Part shown: positions 45,701-59,133 of the stretch, piece by piece | How positions within the stretch are numbered: position 1 is the first letter of the stretch | Layout: every line of letters begins with the position of its first letter | Assembly: GCF_900496995.4 (NCBI RefSeq) | Contig: NC_044012.1 | Span: 6,572,001-6,636,000 of the forward strand | Source: Aquila chrysaetos chrysaetos | Lineage: Eukaryota > Chordata > Aves > Accipitriformes > Accipitridae | Length of the DNA: 64,000 nucleotides | Direction: 5' to 3' | Translations under genes and position numbers: made by a program | The notes under the pieces: generated by a model | Told to the model about the DNA's origin: nothing | Seen by the model: the letters and a program-made list of their open reading frames with translations, nothing else | Databases searched by the model: none

Positions 45701-47386
45701 GAGCTTAAAGTGCAATATGCTTTTTGCAAGAACAGAGCCAAATAGCGATTCAGCTGGAGTAAATACGTTAAGAACATAGTTTCATTGCAAAGGTGCAGCA
45801 CGTGTTCCGTCACCTTGTTCCTGGTGTAATGGTTCTAATTTCAGTAATCCCGTAGGAAAACTTTTGCGGTTCCTGTAATTTATATATGTGACTATTAGAT
45901 TTATATAAATATTATAAGTAATACACATGGTTGTTATCCATACAATAAAAAAGCAAAAGCTTTTTCCCTGATAGACACTTGTGATCTCAGGGCTTGCTTA
46001 GGCAGCTGCTCTCCGGGACAATACCTTGCGCCTTCCTTCCAATATTTTGTGGCTATGCTTTCACATATTACAGAAAAGAAAAAACAGCAGCAAAATCTGT
46101 TACTTTTAAGCAAATAGCTCTCAGGTCTCGGAAGAGTTAACGAACTTTTATGGCAAGGTTCAGACAGTTCTGACCCCTATGGTAATATTTCATCTAAGGT
46201 TACTGTTGGGAGAGAAATCAAATTTCAGCTGTGAACATGATTGACAGGTGAAAGCAAGAGAGAGAAAGACATCTGGTCAGATGGGGAATTTGGGAAGGAG
46301 AAGGACAATTCAGGGAAGTGTCTCTGTGATATTAGGAATAATAAGCTTAGATATGAAAACTCCAATCCTCCACGCTGTCTGGAGGCGCGCTTACTTGATA
46401 TTCATGGAGGTGGATTGGTTGGGGGAATTTAAGACGGTACATTTAGAGTAGTGGACAGTAGTCTCCGTGGTCCAACTTACTAACTCGACTCCTTTGAAGG
46501 AATTATGTTATTTCTGGCATACTTTTAGGATTTCAAGGCAATTCATTTTATGAGTGCGCGACTGGAATAGTTGGTGGTTGCTGGTTAAGAGGTTCTCACC
46601 ATGATGTCTCTCGCGGGACAGATGGCAGCAGGGTTCGCGGAGGTCAGTCGGTGCCGTCGCTCCATGCCCTTGAGTCTGGGGAGATTGCTGGGAGTTTCCA
46701 GACTAAGCACTGCAGGGTGAAATTTGTGTTTATGATATACGCCGTTATACCAAAAACAAAATTAGTTGCTTTCCCATAAAATACCACCAAGGGTACCTTG
46801 TGGTATTTTACAAGGCAACTGTTATTTTCCAAGGGCCGTGTGTTGGCCTGTTCCATCTCCCGGCAGCTCCGGTGAATGTCCCTCACAATACGTACGTAAC
46901 CCCAGGCATATTTTATCCTACTTCGGTGTGTTCTGTTCAGTGCTGAAGAGCTTTTCCATCCTCCAACATCATGGAACCAACAGGAACAAAATCTTCCTCT
47001 CATTATTTCCTGATCAGCGTGATGATGCTGGAAAGCAGAATTTGGTTCCGACATAAAAAACTGTAGCCAGGCTTTCTCTTAAAAATGAAGCGTGAGAAAA
47101 AAAATCTGGTGGTTTTTATCGCTGTGCGTAACGCTTAATGTTTCAGTTTTCAAAGAGGCTCTCAAGGACTTTTGTAGAGCTCCAAGGGCAGGATGCGGCA
47201 GTGATGGACCCTGGGATCTAAATTGCATTCTGCCTACATCTCAGGTGAGAGGAAAGGTCCCGGGTGGGCTCCTGGTCCCACTGCAGGCTTTGGTAAAATC
47301 CCCGTTGTATTCCCGGGGCCCACACTTCCACCACAAAGGGAACATCTACAGGGGAGGTCATACTGCTAAAAAGCAAGGTCTGAACT

Positions 47387-47570
47387 CATACCACGGTAGC
47401 TGTGCTGTGAATTCCCTGGATGGATGTTCTTATTCGGGAGTAAGGGTGGATTTCCCCCTTCCCTGATATAGCTTAAGCTGCTTTCAAAATAAAATAAATT
47501 AACCAGGAAAATCCGTTCTTACTCTAGAGTAGGAGTGTCCACCCAGGGAATGGATAGCACTGTGGTATGG
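47387..47570. mobile_element. Inverted pair of palindrome-centred repeats, probable old non-autonomous DNA transposon
   Basis: The left arm (47387-47457) and right arm (47506-47570) are inverted copies of one sequence of about 65-70 bp, with CATACCAC at the outer ends and ATTCCCTGG or its complement in the middle. About 48 bp separate them. Each arm has its own small palindrome: CTTATTC-GG-GAGTAAG on the left, and TACTCTAGAGTA (47520-47531, perfect) on the right. The layout fits the terminal inverted repeats of a small DNA element, or two opposed insertions. No transposase is present. Confidence 0.6.
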
Positions 47571-50500
47571 TTTACTACATAATTTCCCCATATGGATGAG
47601 CCCTAAAACTAAGGGGAGAATAAGGAGCAGTAAAGAACAGAAATATATTTTCTGTTCCTTTTCCAGTTTACCTCTAAGACCTTTCACACAGGGGAAATCA
47701 TGGCACTCAAAGTATACATTTACTTACTTTTCACTGCTCTTCCTGGAGTTGCACATGCATTTTTAAATGAGATTTGTCTTTTGTGCCAGACCTTTTGCAT
47801 CCTCCTACTGTTCACGTGTATTTTTTATGTGCACTCAAGTCAGACTGTTGTTTGTGACATCATTTTTCTTTTCATGGCAACAGCCTGTGACGTGAAACCG
47901 CCTGACTTCACTGTAAACTAGACCTTATCGCCTAAGTTTTATTCTCAGACCATACATCTGATAAAATTGAAAATTAAAACAAATAACTGTGAAAACAATC
48001 AAATTTCTTTGTGTATGAGTGACTTATTTTTAAATTCCCGTTGATGAATTAGACCTCCCTTTAAAATGACTTTATTTTCCGAAGCTGATATCAAGATAAC
48101 TTCCATGAAATATTGTTGGCAAGTTTCCCATTGTGGTCAATGGGAGCCTTGTATGTGTTTTTCAAGCAGATGTGCTATATTAAGTCTAAATGAGAATCTT
48201 TTATTTCAAATGGGATGCAATATGTTATTCCTGATAAAAAAATTGGATAGTAAACTCTCTCCCTTCCTTTTCTCTCCCCAAACATATTTTTTACAATTTA
48301 CACGTCATTTTACACAGGTAAAAAAATGTTCTCAAGTATTTAAAAAAAGCACAACTTCACTATGTCTCAAACCCCTTTCTAGCTCATTCCTATGAATTTG
48401 AAGTATGAAAACATCTCGAGTCTTTATGAGCAAAGAGAATGTACATGCCGTATGTGACAGCTTACATAAATTCCCAGCAAAATTAATTTAATAGTTTTCC
48501 CTGTGTTTAGCTCTAAAATATTTTCCAGTGATGTGGCTTTTGCTGTTGTTTAGTTCTAATAGGGGATTTTAAGTTAAGTGCTAAAAAAAAAAAAGGAAAT
48601 ATTTTTAACATCTCTTCTGGGTTTTCTAATTTGTGCCACTTACTGAATGATTCACACTGTACCAAAACACAGGAGATTGATGAGACAGGAAAAGTACTGA
48701 TTTAACATCCCACATATAAAATTACTTCTCAGGCTTCCACATATAGTCCCGATGTTTAGAGAGTGAAGAAACCGGGAGTTGGGAGTTACAGTCTGACTCA
48801 CTTGTGAGACTTTGACCCAGTTATTTGATTCTAGATTCAGCAAAATACTCCAGCACTTTAAACTTGTTATCTTAGGTTTCTTCTAAAGGTCTGTTACCGT
48901 TGATCTCTTTATATCTCAGTTTACACAGTTATAAACCTAGATAATTAATTCTTACCTTCTAGGCTTTTGTGGCAGTTAAAAAATAGCTGTAATGTTCCTT
49001 GAAGCCTTTTAATGAAAGCTGGTGTATTGAAGTACTTGTCATTCACCTTAGTTCGTACCCTAGGTTGAGAAAGCATTGGTGTTGCCCAAGTCCCAGGCAC
49101 CATTTCTGACGGGATGAGAATTTAGTCTCCTGAGCACACCAAGCCACGAGTACAAAGATCGGGTGTTTTGGGAGCTGGTAATTTTCTGAATTACACATAA
49201 CGTAGCTTTACTCTGATTTTGAATGAGTCAAAACGTAAGCAAAATCACGGCTCAGTTATGTGCCCCCTCTCTCTCTTTAACACAACGTATCCTTAATACC
49301 TATATGTACACACACATATATGGAATAACTCTTCTGCACCTGCAAGACATGTAGAGGTCACGCTGTCCTTGTAATTCCTCCCCTTCCTGCCATTACCTTT
49401 ATTTCCCAAGGTTCGAGCCATTATCATTCAGCAGTTGTGCAGCTTTTCTTTTCTTCCGCCCCCAAATTATTATTGTTTCCCTCCTACCTTCTACCCCTCC
49501 CGATCCATAATGGAGTCCTCAGCTGTAAATTTGCTAACCGTAAAGATTTTTGCTTGAAATGTTTTGAAAATGCCGTGGGAAAAAAAAAAAACCCACAACC
49601 CCAAGCCTATGAACGACACGCTGTGCCATGCTCCAGCATTGCACTTCTACGGGAAAGATAATAAAGATATTAGCACTCATATAATTTCAGATAGGAAATG
49701 AAACCAGACATGAAAGAAACACTAGCTCCAGCTGTTGAGTGGGAATCAAACTAGCTATGGGAATTACAGGTATTGTCACCGGAGACAGCCTGACTTCTGA
49801 GAAATGACCTCAGGTGTAGGAGCTTGCTGTGGCCCCTTGCAGATATTAACACCTAATTAACAATCTGTGAGAGCATCCTACATCTTAATCACCAGTGAGG
49901 TGAGAATGACAATCACAAGGAGGAGAAGGAGAAGAGAAATGGTAATTTTTCCTCTGCACGCATCATCTAATAACCATGGTTATTCAGATGCAGCTAAATG
50001 CGATTTCCTTTTAGTCATTTCTGTCTATTGGAAGGCACAGTAAGTTCATTTGCTAGCAGGTAGGCAGCGGAGGTGAGAATTGAATTGATCTGAGATACTC
50101 TGAAAAATTGACCCTGAGGTCATTCCTAGTTTAAATTGGGAAGTAAAGCTGAGCTTATGTCTTCCCTTTCTTCTCTCCCCTCTCCCCACTCCCCCTCTTT
50201 TTGTGTTTCCAGGCATGTTAGTCTGTACTGTGTAATTATTTAAACATACTCTGATGGTGGGGAATCTTGTTCCCTCAAAGTTAATCAAAATAAAGAGAGC
50301 TTTTGTTAGCGGTGATAGGTAATTAAATAGCTGGCTTCGTGTTGTGCAGAGGCATTGTGCTGGGTTATTGACGTCCCAGAGCCGGGCTCCCCAGCCCTTC
50401 TGCGCGCAGACTGGCCTGCCGAAGTCGCCAAGATTAAGGCCCAGGCTAAATTAAGGAAAGAGGGTGTGAAGCTACGTAAATGATTAACAAGGCCAGGCTG

Positions 50501-52639
50501 TAGAGGAGAGGGGCGCACGGTAGCGTACCCAGAGTCCCCCAGGGGAAAGGCTGTTTCCCTGGGGAGGGGTGCGCGTTTTAAAGACGAGAAAATCACGTGT
50601 GGCATTTCTCCTTCGTGCCTGCCATTTTCTGGCTGTGGTTTTAGCCAGGAATAGCTGTAAGGGTGGATGGGAACAACCCACTTACCCAATTTCAGCTCCG
50701 GTATAGACACCTAGGGCCGCATTCTGCTCCCGAATCCCTGGTGAAAATGCTCAGGAGCGTGGGGCAGCTGATGGAGAGGCGCTGGGCTTAGACCCGCACC
50801 AGAGGGCTGGTGCTAGTAAAAAGCATGCGAGAAAGTAAAATAAAGGCCGGGTTTGCTCAGTCCCACCAAGGCAGGAGCAGCTTCCCTGGGCTCTGTGGTG
50901 GTGCTCCAGCTTGCCTCCGTATCACTTGGGCAGGATCGGATGGAGTTTTAATGTAATGCCTTTTAATGGATGCTTTTATGTGGTCTTCCAAACAGCTTCC
51001 ACTTTCAAACAGCTTTACGACAGAGTTAAAATGAGAGGCAGGCAGGCAGGGAGTGAGGAATACATACGCATGTACATCTTGTAGACCTCATTCTGCACTG
51101 GCTCTACCCGCAGCACTCCCTTGCCGTGCTCAGTAACAATCTCTTTCCGTATCGCTTGGACCCGAATTATATTCTAATAAGGAGAGAATGGCAAAGCGAA
51201 GACAGTGTTATATTAACCACTCAGCTTCCATGGAAACTCCCATCATTTTCTTCCCTGTGACAAGAGATAATCTCTATGTTTTCTGTTATCCTCACTTCTT
51301 CAACTCCTTTAGCTTTGTTTTCACATGTTGGCCTTGCACTAAAAAATACAACTTGACATCTTGTGTCTTCTCAGCTAAAAAGGTATCAATTCCTGGACTT
51401 AATGTCAGCTGTACCCAGATCAAAGGCAAGAAACATAAAAGTTGACATATATTATTTATTTCATGGTTTACATCAATGATGTTTCTCTCTACCCTTTTTT
51501 GTTATTATTGCTGATGTTTTGCCCATAATGTTGCGCTCGCTTCTCAAAAGTGTTTGTCCCCTACAGACAAATATTCATATTAATGTAATCCATCAGCAGT
51601 TAACAAACGCCAGCTCAATTCGGCGTTTGCCGCACACCCAAAAATCCCATTGTTTTTGCAGGACTCTTTGGGTGTGAGAAGAATGCAGGATCGGGCCCTT
51701 GGGGAGAATTTCGGAGCTGGAGACTTTCTCCCCCAGCCCCAGAAATGCACGGGGTCGGCTGGAGCAGCAGCCCGGGGCGCTGGCGCAGGGAGTGGGAGAT
51801 GCTGCATTCTCTCCCTGCATTGTGAGCTGCTGCAGAGGCGAGACGAATGCCAGGCTTTGAGGGGAGCAAAAGCTCAAAAAAGACTTTTTTTTTTTTTTTT
51901 TCAGTTGTTTGGGTTGGTTTTTTCCCTACCTTTCCCCATCTCTCTTGCCTGCCTTTGGAGTTCTGAGTGAGTAATACAGGGTCTGGCTTGTAACTGTGGC
52001 CAGAAGATCATCTGAGATCGGTCAGAAATGCTGTTCCAACCTGTGCATCCATCTGACCACGCAGTTTAGTGTAAAACTTTCCTTTTTTTCCCTCTTTGTC
52101 AACAACTGTGGCAGGTTTTACTTCCTGAGTTACAGAATCAGCTGAAATGCTGAGTCTGATTTTGCCCCCTCCCCTCCCACGAGTTATTTTTTTCTGCAAT
52201 GAAAATAATAATGCTTGAGAAAGATCCTTGGGTTTTTTAGGTTTTTGTTTTCTTTTGTTTTCTTTTGTTTAGTTTGGTTTTATTTTAAAGCTTGCTGACA
52301 ATTGTCAAGTGTTCATTCTAGCAAAGAAGTGCTCGGAGGGTATAGCCCCGCTGTACAGCCGACAGGAGTAATTTGCTGTGCTCCTTAGAGCTCAGCTATT
52401 CAGCCAATGTGTGTCGCTTTACTATTTCTTTAAAATTTAATTGGGATCAGGCAATCAAGTGTCTCCAAATTTTTTGCCTCTTCAGGCTGCAATAAAGCCA
52501 CTTATGATTTATAATCAAAGTTTGGTATCGTTAAACTAAACTGTAAAACTGACTACAGGGTTTCAGTCATAAAATAAATATACGATAAACATTGCAATGG
52601 GGCTTGAGTAGCACAGCTAACAACAACACGGTGAATGCC

Positions 52640-52682
52640 TATACACACACACACATAGGGTTTTTTTGAGTGTGTGTGTATA
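52640..52682. repeat. CA/TG dinucleotide hairpin
   Basis: TATACACACACAC (52640-52652) and GTGTGTGTGTATA (52670-52682) are exact inverted copies, separated by 17 bases that include a T7 run. It is a compound microsatellite that can fold on itself. Confidence 0.85.
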
Positions 52683-54609
52683 CAATTTAGTTCCAGAGGT
52701 AAGAAAGATCTAAATAATAGATAACTGGCATGTATTCTTTCTTGGTAGAATCGAAGCTAAGATAGATTTATAGCCCAAGTAGTTATTTTAAATGCAAAAT
52801 GAAGTGTTAATTTATTAAATTCATTTATGCATCAACATTATTTTTATGTCTCTATTTATATTTTCCTGTAATCTGGAGCAATGTAGTATTCATCCTGGGT
52901 TTTTCTGTCTGTTGACTGTAGCGCTCCTTTGCTTAGATTTTTTTTCTAACAAGGCAGCTCATTTAGAAAGAAATGTTTATGTGAAGTGCTTGTCAGTTGG
53001 CATTTTTACTGGTGTGCTAACCCAAAGGTAAAATATAAAGGCACGTCTTTTCCTTGCTGGCTTGTTGCTACTAGAAGGGTTCCTCCCTTGTTAGCTTGAT
53101 AAATAATTTTACTAGCGGGAATCTGCTGAATTTTTATGCTTGCTGTCTATTTTCTGCTTGCTGCAAATAAATTCCAGCACTCAGAGGGCACTAAAACTCC
53201 AAACACATGGTATTTTCCCATTTTGTTGCTGGTTGCCTAAAATATTTATTTCATCTTGTGTTTTTAATTAAATCTTTTTTTTTTTTAAAAGAAAAGGAAA
53301 AAAACCCTCAAGTTTTGCAATTATTTCCAAATGAAGGTTTCAGTCCAGATTGTGCTTAATATAAAGTCTTGAGTTTAAATAACATGTTATCACAGGTAAA
53401 CTAAATGGGTAGTGTTAAATCAGTCATCACTCCAACTACCTAATGGTTTTCAGATTAAGTACGAGGATTATTTATTGACATATCATCCATTTAAGCATTT
53501 CTTACAATTTATTATATACTTTTAGTTTTCCCAGTTTGCAATCAAGAAACCTAATGTAATTTGCGAAATAAATACTCCAGTTTGGTGAGAGAACGCACCG
53601 AAAGGTTTAGATTATGGGTTGCCACGGCATATATGGCAGAAAAAAGTTGGCGAGAAATTAAACTGGGGAGGCTAAAGTGCAAGAGGCATTGGCTCACTTT
53701 TTTTCACTTATTTTTACTTTTTTTTTAAAGGGATTTTTTTGCAGTTACTGAAACTTTATGCGTTTTAAAATTGAATTTAACTCAAGCAAGCGAGAACCAA
53801 CCCCAAACAGCCTCTGCTTCCCCCCGTGGCAAACTCTGCATGTCGGAGGGTGCTTTGTCTCCTGGTTTTGGGGGCTTTGCAGACTTGAGTGGATTTAGGA
53901 GCTGGCCTTCCCAAGGCTTTTCCTTCCGAAGTGCCAGCGTTTAGGTCTGCCTGAGGTCAGTCCCTCCTGCGGTGCTCGTGGGTACCGGTGGCAGGGGAAC
54001 AGATTTTTTTCCTACGGACAGGATTCCTCCCCGTGGCTTCTGTGGGGCGGTCCCACATCTTCCCAAACAGTCGCAGGGATGCAGCCAGCATCGCTTCCTT
54101 ACACATGGGCACGGTTCAGGGGGTGAGCAGTTAACGGACCTGGATGCAGGCTAGTTACACTGCTGCCCCGTCCCATGCCCACCCCGTCCCCACCAAGAAA
54201 AGCCTGGCTGGGTGCAGGGGTGCCGAGCAATGTGCCCTGTTCAGACTTTCCCTCAAACAGCAGAAAGCCACATACTCTTGAAGATGCCAGGCAAATCCAC
54301 CCAAAATTTTAGAATTATTTACATATTTGCAGCACAATTAGTCTCAAAGCAATCCTCAAACTTTGGCCCAAATTCTTACATTCTTACACCAACCACCCTC
54401 CCATTCGTTTACTTATTTCCATAAGAATCAGGTGACAGATGTGAGTGGTGTAAGCCCGTGCCGCAGCCCTGCTGCCCTGCAGACACCAGCCTTTTCATTT
54501 ACGTGAGCACATCCCACATCAAGTAATCGGGTGGTGGGAAGAACCGATGTGCCAGCGCCGGACAAATAAGGGAAAAGCTTGGGCAGTGGGGAGAATTACC
54601 CTCGGGGGC

Positions 54610-55060
54610 TTGGCCGTATAAAATCATAAATTAAATAGGGTTACAAGAAATCTCAGGAGGCGATGTAATCCATCCCTGCGCCGCGAGGCAGGGTCAGACA
54701 GACTTAGGTTATCCCTGACAGATATTTGCATAACCTGGCGTTAAAGCCCCCCACGGAGAGCGTGACACCTCCCTGGAGCCTCCCTGGCAGACCTTCACCA
54801 CCGTCCCTTCTCAAAAGCATTTCTCCTTGTCTAACCCGCGGCGCAGGTCCCTTACGTCCTGGTCACTGCAGGCACCGAGGACAGCCCGTTCCTTTCCTCT
54901 TTGCGCTGACCCTTTGCATATTTGAAGGCTGTTGTTATGGCTTGCTGCAGCCTCCTTTTCTCTAGACTAAACAACTCCACGTTTTTCAGTCTTTCTTCAT
55001 AGGTTATGGTCATGACTTTGTTATTTAATATCTCATCTGAAAAGTCCACATACAGTAAAC
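54610..55060 (-). mobile_element. Degenerate CR1 LINE 3' fragment, antisense
   Basis: The block shows, in order, the antisense CR1 signature: a degraded ATAAAATCATAAAT start, a segment ending GATGTAATCCATCCCTGC (compare CATCTAGTCCAACCCCTGC), and CAGCCTCCTTTTCTCTAGAC then TAAACAACTCCACGTTTTTC, then TCTTTCTTCATAGG. The element's 3' end is at low coordinates, so the element is on the minus strand. It is old and truncated, and about 450 bp are recognisable. No coding part is present. Confidence 0.8.
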
Positions 55061-58000
55061 TTGCTGGAATTCAATTTACCTGTGTTGAAAAGAACTGTGA
55101 GGATGCTGCCTGGAGGCCTTACAATGTCTGAAAGGGGAATAATTTAATTCTTGCTCTGATAATTTTTCTTCTGCGGGATGGAGGGTAGGGAGCATTTCTT
55201 TACCTGGGAGTGTTAACTGCCGCCTCCCCACGAATTTACCCTGGTAACAGGAATATTGTAGTGCAACGTGCAGCCAGAGTTTACTGACAGGCTTTAGGAA
55301 ACGTGTTTTGACATTTTATAATTTTATATATAAAAGTAAGACTGGCAGATAGGATGCAGCCTCTGCGGTTGCAGGTAACACCTTGGGGTGGACCTTCAAG
55401 GTGCTACATGCAGATTTTGTCACATGAGTTTCTTTAATTTCAACAGCAGCCGAGCAGCCACAGCCCTCCACACACCACCTTTCCCTCTGCTGGTGTTGCC
55501 GGTCAACTCCAGTGTTTCAAAAGCTTCCAGCTTTGATGTAGGTTTGAGTAGATCCAGCTTTTCCTTTATGACAGAAGGAAGTTTTCCCCAAAATGCCAGA
55601 GATGAAGGTGGACCAAAGAGGATTTTTCAGCCATCTGCACAGACCTGGGCTTTGTTGTTGGCTCTAAGTTGCTTTTTTACATGTTGGAAAAGACATTAGT
55701 GCTCTTTCAATGAAGATTCACTTTGCTCCTTGGAAAAAATGAAGGGAAACACAGCCTGCTTATTCTGCTTTTCTCATTGTCTTCCAGTGTCTTGCCTGGG
55801 AGGTTGGTCCGGAAATGTCCTGGAGCAAAACAGAAGTATTTACTTGCCAGAAAATATTCCCCAGGGACTTTTCTTCTTGGACGTGCTGGTACAAATTGCC
55901 CTGCAGTGGGGTTAATCAGCACAGCAAAATACCAAGGAGCATCGCCTGGAGGTGGTTTTAAGTTTTGGGGGATTTTGGCTTCCTGACTGTAGTCTTAACC
56001 AAATCCTGTCTTGAAAGGTGCTAACAGGGACACAGCGGCACACGCTGCCACCTCACCCGTATAGACCAGGTACCAGTTCTGGAGATGAGATGTGACAGAT
56101 TTTACTAATAATGGATGAAGTTTATCCCTGAAGGAGGGTGACGATTGGAGTATTCACACTCATAATATACCTTTGTGGGGGGAAGATAAAAATGTCCCTT
56201 TGCGATACAAATGTCCGTGATCCCATCTCTCTTGCTTCATCCGAGGTTCCACCTCTGCTTTGCATTGTATAGCATCCCCTTTCTTATAAAACCTTTTTGG
56301 ACATCTATATCCCCTCAGTGGTCATCTCAATCAACTTAAACAGTTGTCTCATCCAAAAGCATAAACTTTCTGTACACAATGAAAGGGTATGCAGAATCAG
56401 GAAAAGCAGCTAACAAGTCAAGTAGACATTTTAGCCCAAGTATTTTCTAGCTCTAAAGGAAGATCTCATTGAGAAATATTTGTGGAGCTCCGTTATATAG
56501 GAAGATGAGAGTGACCTTGCTGAGCCATTGGCTCAAATCAGAGATATAGCAGCAGAAGTGAAAATATATGCTTCCTTCTCTAAAGAATGGAGTTAGGGAC
56601 CAGTTCTTACCACGGGGAAGAAGAGAGAGGAAAATGTATTGTCTTCCTTTCAGTAGTTCATTTTTCTTTGCAAAGTGATTAATGTATTACTATAGCGAAT
56701 TTATTGTATAGCCTGATTACCATTGCATAATAAATCTAAACAACTGTGACTGTCACGGTGATAAGGCTGGCATGATTTTGTCTCTCTTAAAAAAGGTTTA
56801 TAAGTTAAGCTTAACTTTTAGCTTTCTGCATTTCTGGGATAAAATTTATTTTGGCCATTACAGCTCTATCTGTTTGAAACTGCACCAAAAGGAAATAAGT
56901 TGTTCAAAAGGATGGTATATTACTGGGAGAGTTTTACCTTCACTCAATTTGCAAAAGAAACCGAACATCAGCATTAAAATGGAAATTAAGTTCAGGAGAA
57001 AATAATAACTCAGTTGTTTAAAAAAAAGTTGTAACATTTAAAAGGGACTTTTCAAATATCAAGGATGGACAACCCAATTAAATTAACTGCATTATATTCA
57101 CAGCCGTTAACACCTCGGGCTCAGCTTTTCTCAGGCTACCGGAGTCTGCTGAGGGCTTGTCTATGCCTGGATGAGAGACTTCCAGGGAGCTGCAGGAAGA
57201 AGTGCTTGTGACTAATTAGAGCCATTTTCTCTGAATCACAGGGAAATTGGTACTCCAGCGTTAGTGCTGTTGCTGTGCCGAACCAGAACCCGAGTCGTTT
57301 CTTTCTTTTTCCTTCCCTCTCTCCGGGAACATGCATGAAAGAGCATCGCACCTCTGTGCTAAAGTAGTTCATGTATGTTCTGCCTGAATGCTGTGCCGAG
57401 GGTTCCTCTTGTGAAAACACCCAACCTGTGGAGGGTGTGATGTGAAAAGAGATCTTGTACCCGAGCACACGGATGTCCGTTTGGGCCATGCTTCTCCCAT
57501 CAGCAAGAAGGTACCAGTGCAGGGCGGTAACAGGGTGTGTTGGTGCCAGGGGAGCTCCCATGTCCTGGGTTTTCTCCTCCCGGCTGTGCTTATCTCTTTC
57601 CCTCTCCCAAGGCTCCTGCCCACCACCGTGACTCTCAGCCTCTTCTTCAGAGTAGCACCAGCTGCTTTGGCAGCAGCAGAGAGCACTCAGGCATCTTTAC
57701 TTCTTGGTCCCTCATTGCTTTGTCTTCCTTGAGGTCTTCTGCACAAAATTTGGGACCGAGACAGAGAGTGTGGCCACTTTAGTTGGTAGAAAGCTCTTCT
57801 GACTCCCAAGCTGAGTAACAGCTCTAAGTTGTAAGCTGCAAATTGCTTTCAAAAAGGTGCAGGTGAAATTTCTTGCATAGTTGTATGAATTTTGTAGAGT
57901 AAAGAAAGACTGGAAACAGATCATGAGTCACTCCAGACTTCAGCTAAAGCCTGTTGCAGCCAGACTCTGGGAACAACACATTTGGGTTAGGAGCTCCAGA

Positions 58001-58536
58001 GAATTTTTTCCTTTTGTAGTGAGGACATGTGAAGGTGATAAAGGTGACAGTCTCTTCTCTAGCTTCTGAAAACTCTGTATTATCTCTTTGTGAAGGAGAT
58101 TTCTTAATTTCCCATCTCTGAAGACCTCCCGCCTCACAGACTTCTTGTTTCCATGGGCGTATTCTTGATGGCCATGGTGGGAAGTGATCCCCCATGATGG
58201 TTGTGAGGTGGTTGGAAGACTTTTCACTTTCCAGTACCCAGGTGACGCCATGTCCATTTGCAGTCATCAAAGTATTGCTTGATTTGGACTGGCAATACTG
58301 GAGTTTGGGTCTGGGGAACTGAATTCAGCCTCTCAAAAACATCAAGGCTTGCAGCCAGGACTGGCAGTAACTGGTAGCTTGTTTTCAGAAAGTTGAGTGT
58401 CTTTGCCTGATTTTAAGTCCCTGGATTCCTGGCTTTTTTTTTTTTTTTTCTTCTTTCACTTTTCCTCAAGTTACATTGTAGACTATCTTGAAGCCAGTAG
58501 GGTTCAAAAGCTCTCTTCTTAGATATGAATTACTTC

Positions 58537-58565
58537 TTTTTTTTAAAAAAAAAAAAAAAAAAAAA
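58537..58565. repeat. T8-A21 homopolymer junction
   Basis: Eight T are followed directly by 21 A, forming a self-complementary end. A T run of 18 lies about 100 bp upstream (about 58433-58450). It might be the tail of an old retroposed copy, but no parent sequence was recognised beside it. Confidence 0.75.
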
Positions 58566-59026
58566 GGAAGTTACTTGGTACAATCTGGTACAATCAAGTA
58601 TCATGAAGGAGGAAAAAAAAACCTAAAGCTTTTGCACTTGCTTTCAAGGGCTCAAAGGCTTCTTTTTTTCCCTGGGTATGTTGAACATCTTGAAAATAAA
58701 CCAGCATGTTTCAAAAGAGAGAGAAGATAGATGTGTCTGTTCAAATAGGCATTGCATTTGGAATTGGTGCCTCTGGTTGTTAAACAGAATCCTTGTTTAA
58801 CATCCTCATTAAGAACTGTGACTTGCCACCAGTTTTATGAAGATCAAGTCATTTACTTTTAAAGTAAATTAAAGCAAATTTCTCTGTGGTGACAAGTCAA
58901 TAAAACAATGGAAGGCTCAAGTTTTTCAATCACCCAACATCTGTTCCTTGTTTTCCTCTAGATGTAAATGCCCTTTGTACAGCAATAGGTGAACAGAGTG
59001 AGAGCCAACAGCTGTACTCTTGGTGT

Positions 59027-59133
59027 TCTTTTGGGTTTTGGGTTTTTTTTGTTGGTGTGTGTTTTGTTTTGGGGTTTTTTTTTGGTTTATTTTTGGGTTT
59101 GTTTTGTTTTGTTTTTTTTGTTGTTTTTTTTTT
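59027..59133 (+). repeat. G/T-only strand-biased tract
   Basis: Over about 105 bp the + strand is nearly only G and T, with G triplets and quadruplets among T runs and almost no A or C (one A near 59089). Similar but shorter tracts occur at 34206-34262 in the MAF 3'UTR and at about 36943-37000. The long Phe/Gly/Leu-type and Lys/Asn/Gln-type frames across it are artefacts. Confidence 0.85.

Larger units (their letters stand above)
42313..54609. other. Downstream intergenic DNA, no gene recognised
   Basis: Mostly AT-rich single-copy sequence. Non-repetitive AT-rich blocks at about 44020-44260, 52380-52620 and 53400-53640 resemble conserved non-coding elements in composition (TAAT words, few repeats), but this cannot be tested here. 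A hairpin with 8-bp arms (CAAACGCC/GGCGTTTG) lies at 51604-51629. The inverted pair at 47387-47570 is the main structured object. Confidence 0.6.
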
